DNA from: JAGXLC01 sp964461045
GTDB taxonomy: Bacteria; Bacteroidota; Bacteroidia; Bacteroidales; UBA12077
Assembly: GCA_964461045.1 (NCBI GenBank)
Contig: CAYWSJ010000142.1
Coordinates: forward strand, 1 to 6,099
Length of the DNA: 6,099 bases
Reading direction: 5' to 3'
A program made the position numbers and the translations under genes. This document shows positions 1 to 5,178 of the stretch, in pieces. The notes below the pieces were generated by a model, which did not search any database, was not told the DNA's origin, and saw nothing but the letters and a program-made list of their open reading frames with translations. The number at the start of each line of letters is the position of its first letter. Positions within the stretch are counted from its first letter, which is position 1.

Positions 1-152
1 TTCAAATCACTCCTGAAACCAGGTGGCTGAATATGAATATTGTTTCGTTCAGCGGAAAGGAAAACCTGGAATATTACCTGGAAAAATTAAAAAAATATCT
101 GCAAGAGTTTGCAGAGGCGGAGGAGGTTGAATGTGAGATTACAGGGATATAA
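1..152 (+). CDS. C-terminal end of an unidentified protein (5' truncated by window edge)
   Basis: One frame (codons starting at position 3) is open from the left edge to a TAA at 150-152 and gives 49 residues. The sequence begins QITPETRWLNMNIV and ends EVECEITGI. The centre, NLEYYLEKLKKYLQEFAEAEE, is rich in charged residues and leucine and reads as an amphipathic C-terminal helix. I do not recognise the family. No good start is visible: the ATG at 33-35 would give only a 39-residue product, so a truncated larger gene is more likely. It converges on the response-regulator gene on the other strand. That this is a real gene rests on the open frame and protein-like composition only. Confidence 0.5.
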   Translation, partial: QITPETRWLNMNIVSFSGKENLEYYLEKLKKYLQEFAEAEEVECEITGI

Positions 153-170
153 TTATTTAGCAAAATTTTC

Positions 171-270
171 TTGTAGAGACTTTCCGGCACGTCGTTTCCC
201 GGAATTGATTTGTAGATACACGCCGCGGCGTGTATCTACAAATCAATTCCACACGGAGTGTCTTCTATTA
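171..270. repeat. Nested inverted repeat (REP/MITE-like element)
   Basis: A perfect palindrome (201-250) is flanked by imperfectly complementary outer arms. The left arm starts TTGTAGAGAC (171-180). The right arm (about 254-270), read in reverse complement, contains TAGAAGAC and TCCG, which align with TAGAGAC and TCCG on the left with one inserted base and two mismatches. The left outer arm also repeats the palindrome's own motif in direct orientation: TTGTAGAGAC at 171-180 and TTGTAGATAC at 210-219. The whole lies between two converging genes, a common site for REP or MITE elements. No transposase or target-site duplication is visible. Element boundaries are inferred. Confidence 0.55.
201..250. 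repeat. Perfect 50-bp palindrome
   Basis: The 25 bases at 201-225 (starting GGAATTGATT and ending ACGCCG) are the exact reverse complement of 226-250, with no spacer. The centre is CCGCGG. Symmetry stops at both ends (C200 against A251). As RNA or extruded DNA it would form a very stable 20-plus-bp hairpin on either strand. It contains the half-motif TTTGTAGATACACGCC, which resembles GTAGAGACRCG-type repeats that I recall as multicopy palindromes in Bacteroidota and cyanobacteria. It has no T tract next to it, so it is not a standard intrinsic terminator, although it could shield mRNA 3' ends of the two converging genes. Confidence 0.85.
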
Positions 271-354
271 AACAAACAACATCTGTCGCAATATTCAAAA
301 ATCAATCGCACAGGTCATATCATAATATTTAATCATTACAAAACACCAGATCAG

Positions 355-406
355 CGGCTAAGCGGCTTGGAACCGCTTAGCTACTTTCAATTTCGTATCT
401 TAGCCG
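355..406. terminator. Competing hairpins downstream of the response-regulator gene (possible bidirectional terminator or 3'-end structure)
   Basis: GCTAAGCGG at 357-365 pairs perfectly with CCGCTTAGC at 373-381 around a 7-nt loop. CGGCTAAG at 355-362 can instead pair with CTTAGCCG at 399-406, and this excludes the first hairpin. The structure begins 17 bp beyond the stop of the minus-strand response regulator. Neither strand has a proper T tract after the stem; the plus strand has only a weak TACTTTCAATTT. Termination is therefore a guess from position, and the pairing itself is seen directly. Confidence 0.4.
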
Positions 407-422
407 ACCAGTTAATTTCTTC

Positions 423-1118
423 TCACGTAATTAATTTATAACCTTTTCCGTGTACATTCAGAATTTGTATTGAATGATCGTCTTTAAGGTATTTGCGGAG
501 CTTGGTAATATACACGTCCATGCTGCGGGCGTTAAAGTAGCTGTCATCCCCCCAGATGGTACGCAAAGCATAATTTCTTTCCAGCATCTGGTTTTGATTG
601 ACACAAAGCAGACGCAGCAACTCTGATTCTTTGGTAGTCAGGCTCTGCTCTTTATCACCATTAAAAAGCATTTGTTTGTTTGAGTCGAAAGTAAATTTGC
701 CAACCTGGAAAACAGTTTGTTCTTTTTCCCCTTCCTCGTTTTCCGATGTTCTTCTTAAGATGGCTTTTAGCCTGTAAAGAAGTTCTTCCATGGAAAAGGG
801 TTTGGTAATATAATCGTCGGCTCCAATGCTGAAGCCTTCAAGGATATCTTCTTTGAGTGTTTTAGCGGTAAGAAAGATAAAAGGAATGGTTGCATTTTTT
901 TCGCGAATTTTTTTTGCCAGAGTAAAACCATCCATTTTAGGCATCATAATATCGATGATACAAATATCAAAAGATTTATTTTTAAAAGTTTCCAGGGCTT
1001 CCAGGCCATCTTTTGTCAGAATGGTATTATACGCTTTGGCATTCAAATATTCTTTAAGCAAGGAGCCTAAATTTTCATCATCTTCAGCAAGCAGTACATT
1101 CACTTTAGTTTCTTCCAT
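423..1118 (-). CDS. rprY: OmpR/PhoB-family response regulator, RprY-like
   Basis: This is a 231-residue DNA-binding response regulator, the output half of the two-component system encoded with the adjacent kinase. Residues about 6-120 form the receiver domain: acidic pair D13/D14, phospho-acceptor D56 in IIDIMMPKMDG, switch residue T84 in FLTAK, and K106 in the YITKPF motif. A glutamate-rich linker (about 124-135) leads to a winged helix-turn-helix (about 136-231) with LTTKESELL, the recognition-helix segment RSMDVYITKLRKYL (198-211) and the wing ending HGKGYKLIT. The length and the ILEGFSIGADDYITKPFSMEELL and NARSMDVYITKLRK segments match Bacteroides RprY as I recall it. The ATG lies inside the kinase gene's 3' end (14-nt overlap), implying translational coupling. 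No Shine-Dalgarno is visible; the leader is A/T-rich. All catalytic residues are intact. The target genes cannot be read from the sequence. RprY in Bacteroides and Porphyromonas has been tied to stress and redox genes, which is family knowledge only. Confidence 0.93.
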   Translation of the reverse strand: MEETKVNVLLAEDDENLGSLLKEYLNAKAYNTILTKDGLEALETFKNKSFDICIIDIMMPKMDGFTLAKKIREKNATIPFIFLTAKTLKEDILEGFSIGADDYITKPFSMEELLYRLKAILRRTSENEEGEKEQTVFQVGKFTFDSNKQMLFNGDKEQSLTTKESELLRLLCVNQNQMLERNYALRTIWGDDSYFNARSMDVYITKLRKYLKDDHSIQILNVHGKGYKLIT

Positions 1119-2691
1119 TGTATTTATTGTTTAGGGGTAAAACTATATCAAAACGAGTCCCTTTTTTATACTCACTCTTAAGGTTTATGGTTCCATCATG
1201 TTCTTCCACCATTTTCTTCACATAATTCAAACCCAGTCCAAAACCTTTCACATCATGCCTGTTTCCCGTATGGACTCTATAAAATTGTTCAAATATTTTC
1301 TTCTGATCCTTCTTTTTAATACCAATTCCATAATCTTTTACTGAAATTTTTACAGCATGGTTCACATTTTCTGTTTTTATTTCAATAATGGGTTGTTCTG
1401 AGCTATATTTAATTGCATTGTCGAGCAAGTTAAAAATAATATTTGTGAAATGCACCTCATCAACATATGCTTTTGAGTACAATGCATCCAGGTTTTTCTC
1501 TATTTTCCCGTTGTTGTTTTCTACCTGAAGAGAAAAACTTTTAACCACATTATCAATAACATTGTGAAGATCAATTTCCTTAGGATTAATCTTAATTTTC
1601 CCTCTGCTAAAGAGAGCTGTTTTCAGGACTTTCTCCACCTGGTAACTCAATCTTTTCGTTTCATCCTCCACAATTTTAGAAATATGCCCGAGATTCTTTG
1701 AACTGGCAGGGATAGAATCATCTTTTAACATCTGTGAGGCTAATGATATTGTAGAGATTGGAGTTTTAAGCTCATGGGTCATATTATTAACAAAATCATT
1801 CTTAATAACAGAAAGTCTTTTCTGCTTAAACATAATATGAGTGGTAATGGCAAAACCAAGCAAAACAACAAGGGAGAGGAATACAGAAACAACTGTAATG
1901 GTACCTGTGGATTTAAAAATATATTTTTTCCTGTCTTTAAAATATACTTTCAGATAATTATTTTTCTGCACCACATCATTGGGAAAAAGTTTAGTCTGAT
2001 AGGTCATTCTGTTCACACTATCCTGATAATTCTCTGATTTAAGCGCTAACTCTCCATTGCCTTTTATTACCGCAAACTCAAAATTCAAATCAATATCATT
2101 TTGCAGGAATTGTTTTCTGATTATTTTCTGAAGGTTCTCTTTATTTAACCTTTTTTCAATGTCAATATCAACCTGTATTAATTTATTTACAATGTTTTCC
2201 ACAAATACCTTTTTCTGAGATAAATCCGTTTGCATCTTAGATTCAAGATGGTTTTTAAGAAAATCATCTTTCAACTCATCAAAAAAAGTAATTTTTTTAT
2301 CTCCGTTTAAAACATAGCGATTTTTATCCCAGACTCCAAATTTGGTATTCAAATCAATTGAATCGAGGTCCTCCACATTTAAAATTTCTTTATCCAGGTC
2401 ATATTCACTAAAAGAATATTTTGTTTTCTTTAACCTATTATAGCTGTAACTTAACGGATCATCGGCAGATTTTTTGTTCTTGAAAGGATCTGCCTCATTA
2501 ATAATTTGGTAGACCATCTCCTGGTTCTCAAGCTGATCGACCACATTGTTAAGAGTTTTATTGGTGAGATGATTGAATTGTTCTTCTTTTATATCTATGG
2601 CATTACGAATCCAGAACCCTTGCAAAACGAATAATCCAAGAAGCGTAACAGACAAAGCAAATGTGACCAGCCAAATAGTTTTCTTACTCAT
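1105..2691 (-). CDS. rprX: Membrane sensor histidine kinase, RprX-like
   Basis: This is a 528-residue inner-membrane sensor kinase that should autophosphorylate and pass phosphate to the response regulator encoded downstream. The first membrane segment is at about 6-28 and the second at about 264-287. Between them lies a roughly 235-residue, highly charged periplasmic region without cysteines that I cannot assign to a named sensor fold. The dimerisation/phosphoacceptor domain has FVNNMTHELKTPIST with H306. The ATPase domain has an N box (N421 and N425 in NLLDNAIKYS), G1 (DYGIGI, 453-458), F box (FEQFYRV) and G2 (GFGLGL, 483-488). All motifs are complete, so the kinase should be active. No HAMP or PAS domain is apparent between the second membrane segment and the H box, which are only about 12 residues apart. 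The gene precedes and overlaps the regulator gene, and this order and the domain layout match RprX/RprY of Bacteroides. The ATG at 2691 places the first membrane helix correctly. The ligand is unknown. Confidence 0.92.
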   Translation of the reverse strand: MSKKTIWLVTFALSVTLLGLFVLQGFWIRNAIDIKEEQFNHLTNKTLNNVVDQLENQEMVYQIINEADPFKNKKSADDPLSYSYNRLKKTKYSFSEYDLDKEILNVEDLDSIDLNTKFGVWDKNRYVLNGDKKITFFDELKDDFLKNHLESKMQTDLSQKKVFVENIVNKLIQVDIDIEKRLNKENLQKIIRKQFLQNDIDLNFEFAVIKGNGELALKSENYQDSVNRMTYQTKLFPNDVVQKNNYLKVYFKDRKKYIFKSTGTITVVSVFLSLVVLLGFAITTHIMFKQKRLSVIKNDFVNNMTHELKTPISTISLASQMLKDDSIPASSKNLGHISKIVEDETKRLSYQVEKVLKTALFSRGKIKINPKEIDLHNVIDNVVKSFSLQVENNNGKIEKNLDALYSKAYVDEVHFTNIIFNLLDNAIKYSSEQPIIEIKTENVNHAVKISVKDYGIGIKKKDQKKIFEQFYRVHTGNRHDVKGFGLGLNYVKKMVEEHDGTINLKSEYKKGTRFDIVLPLNNKYNGRN

Positions 2692-2733
2692 AACGACACA
2701 AATTTATGCATCAATTCTTTATAAATAAATAAT

Positions 2734-2768
2734 TTAACAAAAATTAACAAACCTTTCAAGACATTAAC
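2734..2768. promoter_or_regulatory. Helically phased TTAAC repeats upstream of the kinase gene (candidate operator)
   Basis: TTAAC occurs at 2734-2738, 2744-2748 and 2764-2768, that is at spacings of exactly 10 and 20 bp. The first two copies sit in a longer direct repeat TTAACAAA. The skipped position at 2754 carries TTTCA. The repeats start 43 bp upstream of the kinase ATG (minus-strand direction) and 13 bp upstream of the plus-strand promoter motif at 2781. OmpR-family regulators typically bind direct repeats about one helical turn apart, so autoregulation by the adjacent regulator is plausible. The region is very AT-rich and chance is a real alternative. Confidence 0.35.
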
Positions 2769-2780
2769 TAAACTTCGTGG

Positions 2781-2788
2781 TAGTTTTG
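2781..2788 (+). promoter_or_regulatory. Bacteroidota-type -7 promoter element on the plus strand
   Basis: TAGTTTTG matches the phylum's -7 consensus TAnnTTTG exactly. An upstream TTTC at 2754-2757 is a poor match to the -33 element TTTG, and its 23-bp spacing is at the long end. Transcription would start near 2795 and run rightwards into the double hairpin at 2827-2877. There is no plus-strand coding gene for it to serve, which points to a non-coding transcript. A short motif of this kind arises easily by chance in AT-rich DNA. Confidence 0.35.
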
Positions 2789-2794
2789 TTGTCT

Positions 2795-2882
2795 ATTCTC
2801 ATAGATACAGATACAAATTTTAGGGTTAAAAATTCTGGAAAGAATTTTTAGATAAGGGGCAGAGTTTTGCCCCTTATTTTTG
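2795..2882 (+). ncRNA. Putative small non-coding RNA between the kinase and peptidase genes
   Basis: The segment lies downstream of a -7 motif (2781-2788) and ends in a good intrinsic terminator. About 88 nt would be made. Visible structure: TCTAT/ATAGA (2792-2796 with 2801-2805) at the 5' end, a tandem GATACA pair (2804-2815), a perfect 10-bp AT-rich stem 2827-2836 with 2841-2850 closed by a GGAA (GNRA-type) tetraloop, then the GC-rich terminator stem. No plausible open reading frame is inside. I do not recognise an Rfam family. Both flanking genes are on the other strand, so the transcript would converge on the 3' end of the peptidase mRNA. The hairpins are certain. That they form an independent RNA is inference; they could instead be a 3' structure for the peptidase message. 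Confidence 0.35.
2852..2881 (+). terminator. Intrinsic terminator, plus-strand orientation
   Basis: ATAAGGGGCA (2852-2861) pairs perfectly over 10 bp with TGCCCCTTAT (2868-2877) around the loop GAGTTT, and TTTTT (2877-2881) follows on the plus strand. On the minus strand the same stem is followed by CTAAAAATTC, which lacks a T tract, so the signal is oriented for plus-strand transcription. It still lies only 6 bp past the stop codon of the minus-strand peptidase gene, so it may also define or protect that mRNA's 3' end, helped by the adjoining hairpin at 2827-2850. Confidence 0.7.
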
Positions 2883-2883
2883 T

Positions 2884-3936
2884 TTAGAAATTCCAGTCGT
2901 TACTATTCAAATCAAGGACAGCCTTTTTCAACAATGCAATAGATTCTGAAACATCTTTTTTATTTACTGATTCAATTACCTGGTGGATATTTCTTGTTGG
3001 AATAGAAATAGCGCCGGCTATTGAGCCGTTTTTTGTCATCCTTTGAACCATTGCAGTATCAGTTCCCCCTTTGCTCATTAATTCGGGCTGCCACTTAATA
3101 CTATTTTTACGGGCTGTTTCTTTTAAATATTTAGACATACGATAATCTGCAATTGCTGTAGAATCAAGGATTTTTATAGCAGTCCCGTCTCCCAGCCTGG
3201 TAACCTGTTCCTGGGGTTTTGAACCCGGTACATCAAAAGCTATAGTAGTATCAATAGCTATTCCAAAATCAGGTTGAACTTTCTGGGTGGCCACTTGTGC
3301 TCCTCTGATACCAACTTCTTCCTGAACAGTAAACACAGCGGATAAATCAAAGGGTAATTTCTGATCTTTTAATTGTTTTAATGTTTCTATTAATACAAAA
3401 ACAGAGATGCGATTATCGAGGGATTTTCCATTAAAACAATTTCCCATCTCAATTAATTCTCTTTCCCTGGTTACAGGAGTTCCTATTTCAATATAATTTT
3501 CAAGTTCTTCTTTGGTCATTCCTGTATCTATGAAAAAGTCTTCAATCTTCACATTCCTTTTTCTTTCCTCATCAGACATAAGGTGGATAGGTTTGGAACC
3601 CATAACGCCAATTATATCCTTTTTTCCATGCAAAATAACCCTTTGAGCAGTAAGTGTTTTGGGGTCAAAGCCACCAAGCGGCAGAAAATAAATAAACCCA
3701 TTTTCATCAATATGATTCACAATAAAACCAATCTCATCCATGTGAGCAGCCAGCATTACCTTCTGATTTTCAACGCCTTTCCTGAAAGCATAAACATTTC
3801 CCATATTGTCTAATGAGACCTCATCAACCAATGGTTTAACCTCCTGCATAACCAACTCTCTAATCTTTTGTTCGAACCCTGATACGCCAGGGGTTTCGGA
3901 AATATTTTTCAATAGTTTATAATCCAGTTGTATCAT
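2884..3936 (-). CDS. M42-family metallo-aminopeptidase (glutamyl aminopeptidase / former endoglucanase M type)
   Basis: This is a 350-residue cytosolic dinuclear metallopeptidase of family M42, which removes N-terminal residues from peptides, usually as a large oligomeric (dodecameric) shell. Visible ligands and catalytic residues: H65 and D67 in LAAHMDEIGF, bridging D174 in GKSLDNRISV, the catalytic/metal pair E206-E207 in TVQEEVGIRGA, D229 in AIDTT, and H318 in TRNIHQVIE. The motif SKGGTDTAMVQ (288-298) is also typical. All are intact and the length is normal for the family. The insertion between the metal-binding halves (about 75-165) corresponds to the dimerisation domain. No signal peptide is present. 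The start MIQLDYKLLKNISETPGVSGFE matches usual M42 N-termini. Old annotations may call it cellulase or endoglucanase, which the residues do not support. Substrate preference (acidic, leucine or lysine) cannot be read. It lies 33 bp downstream of the IPExxxVDY gene and could be co-transcribed with it. Confidence 0.93.
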   Translation of the reverse strand: MIQLDYKLLKNISETPGVSGFEQKIRELVMQEVKPLVDEVSLDNMGNVYAFRKGVENQKVMLAAHMDEIGFIVNHIDENGFIYFLPLGGFDPKTLTAQRVILHGKKDIIGVMGSKPIHLMSDEERKRNVKIEDFFIDTGMTKEELENYIEIGTPVTRERELIEMGNCFNGKSLDNRISVFVLIETLKQLKDQKLPFDLSAVFTVQEEVGIRGAQVATQKVQPDFGIAIDTTIAFDVPGSKPQEQVTRLGDGTAIKILDSTAIADYRMSKYLKETARKNSIKWQPELMSKGGTDTAMVQRMTKNGSIAGAISIPTRNIHQVIESVNKKDVSESIALLKKAVLDLNSNDWNF

Positions 3937-3969
3937 AGATATTTATTTTTTATTAATTAAATTAAGCTG

Positions 3970-4392
3970 TTAGTAAGACAACTTTTTTTGATTTGTTTTC
4001 GAAAGATCTTCTAATACAAAAGCAGTAATGATATTTTTTATATTTCTGATTTCATTAGTAAACTGGTTCAAATTAAAATCACGCACCTCCCCGGTAACTT
4101 TTATTAAAAAGTCAATATTTTTCTGATCCTTTAAAAGGAAACCATTTTCAGAATGATTGGAGATAAGATCGAAATTAACTGAATTTACGCGGTTTTCAAA
4201 CCTGTATCTATTAAAAGAACCCAGGAATTGGTTATTAATATTCACTTCCAGATCCTCTATTTTCCTGAAATCATATTGCAAGGCTTCATTGAGCATCCAT
4301 GTTAAGCGGTAATGATTCTCATGAGAAGCAATTGCAATTACTTTGAAACTGTCAGGTTTTTCGTCCTTTAATTTATGCACTTTCTTTGTCAT
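3970..4392 (-). CDS. Divergent IPExxxVDY-family protein
   Basis: This 140-residue protein has no signal peptide or membrane segment. It is assigned to the Bacteroidota-specific IPExxxVDY family from three things: the N-terminal pattern FKVIAIASHENHYRLTWMLNEAL (residues 16-38), the size, and the position directly after fabF-rnc, where this gene sits in many Bacteroidota (often followed by pyruvate kinase). The name-giving motif is degenerate here: residues 87-95 read LKDQKNIDF instead of IPExxxVDY, keeping only the aspartate and conservative replacements at the valine and tyrosine positions. The function of the family is unknown to me. The gene starts 51 bp after rnc, with no terminator between them, so read-through from rnc is possible. 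The family call is moderately sure because it leans on context. Confidence 0.72.
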   Translation of the reverse strand: MTKKVHKLKDEKPDSFKVIAIASHENHYRLTWMLNEALQYDFRKIEDLEVNINNQFLGSFNRYRFENRVNSVNFDLISNHSENGFLLKDQKNIDFLIKVTGEVRDFNLNQFTNEIRNIKNIITAFVLEDLSKTNQKKLSY

Positions 4393-4443
4393 AGCAAGGA
4401 ATTAACAAATGCTAAAAATACAAAAGAAAGTTTGAAAAGAAAA

Positions 4444-5178
4444 TTATGATTCTATGTAAATGTGATATGCTTGTCTTGCAGCTTCCTGCTGAGCTTCTTT
4501 TTTGGATGCTCCCTCTCCTTTTCCAAGGATATTATCAAAGATTCTTACTTTTGATATAAAAGATGGATTATTGCTGTCGGAATTTTCTCTTTCCACATCT
4601 TCAAAAACCACCTCCATATCATTTTTCTGGCACCACTCAATCAAATGACTTTTAAAATCAAAAATAAGATTTTGATATTTTTCCAGGGAAATATAAGGTT
4701 TCAAAATATTATTTATGATGTATTTCTTTGTGAAAATGTATCCTCTTTCAAGAAATATTGCACCTATAATTGCTTCCAAAGCATTGCCCAGAATATTTGT
4801 ATGAGGAATACTGCTTACTTTAGAATTTATCAGGAGATTAAGCTTCAATTCATCAGCAACCGTATTTAAGGTATCCCTGCTAACAATTTTTGCTCTCATT
4901 TTTGTTAGAAATCCTTCTTCCTTATTTGGAAACTGGTGATAGAGGTAATCTGCAACAACAGCATTCAGAATTGAGTCGCCAAGGTATTCGAGACGTTCGT
5001 TGTTTACGGATCTCTTTTTATAAACTGATCTTGCTGCAGATTTATGAGTAAAGGCAAGTCTAAACAAATTTCCGTTACGGGGTTTGTAGTGTAGAACTTG
5101 CCAAATTTTTTTATAGAAATCCTTTTCAGGAGAAAAAGAGAAATTTCTGAAAAAGTTTATATGAGTTTTTCTACTCAT
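4444..5178 (-). CDS. rnc: Ribonuclease III
   Basis: This is a 244-residue double-strand-specific endoribonuclease that processes rRNA precursors and other structured RNAs as a homodimer with Mg2+. Residues about 23-160 form the catalytic domain, with the signature ERLEYLGDS at 61-69 (E61, E64, D68), and GNALEAIIGAIFLERGY (131-147), which supplies E135. In E. coli an aspartate (D114) stands where this protein has N132. I believe asparagine here is common in Bacteroidota homologues, so activity is probably retained. The double-stranded RNA-binding domain is at about 173-240, ending in GKGEGASKKEAQQEAARQAY. Compared with E. coli (226 residues) it has a short N-terminal extension, about 20 residues. 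The start codon overlaps the fabF stop by 8 nt (ATGAGTAG), so translation is likely coupled to fabF. Confidence 0.96.
   Translation of the reverse strand: MSRKTHINFFRNFSFSPEKDFYKKIWQVLHYKPRNGNLFRLAFTHKSAARSVYKKRSVNNERLEYLGDSILNAVVADYLYHQFPNKEEGFLTKMRAKIVSRDTLNTVADELKLNLLINSKVSSIPHTNILGNALEAIIGAIFLERGYIFTKKYIINNILKPYISLEKYQNLIFDFKSHLIEWCQKNDMEVVFEDVERENSDSNNPSFISKVRIFDNILGKGEGASKKEAQQEAARQAYHIYIES

Noticed and set aside
201..250. Palindrome as a chromosome dimer resolution (dif) or phage attachment site
   Set aside because: dif sites are about 28 bp with two imperfect 11-bp arms and a central spacer, and no integrase or tRNA gene is nearby. A spacer-free 50-bp palindrome does not fit.
109..441. 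Plus-strand open frame of 110 codons in the convergent gap
   Set aside because: It reads straight through the perfect palindrome and the competing hairpins, its first part overlaps the C-terminal frame ending at 152, and the product (arginine-, cysteine- and serine-rich with no recognisable motif) does not look like a protein.
826..1134. Plus-strand open frame opposite the response regulator
   Set aside because: It is antisense to a clearly functional receiver domain, and its serine- and leucine-rich product reflects the complementary codons.
1774..2037. Plus-strand open frame opposite the histidine kinase
   Set aside because: It lies antisense to conserved kinase coding sequence and has no motif. 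The same applies to the plus-strand frames at 3583-3813 (opposite the M42 peptidase) and 4645-4869 (opposite rnc).
2699..2706. TAAATTTG on the minus strand as the -7 promoter element of the kinase gene
   Set aside because: It matches TAnnTTTG, but transcription would begin essentially at the ATG (leaderless), and no TTTG lies about 20 bp upstream. The true promoter is probably elsewhere in the 2692-2883 gap and cannot be placed with confidence.
2884..3936. Peptidase as a cellulase/endoglucanase
   Set aside because: Some M42 proteins carry that old name, but the visible residues are the metal ligands of an aminopeptidase, with no glycosidase motif.
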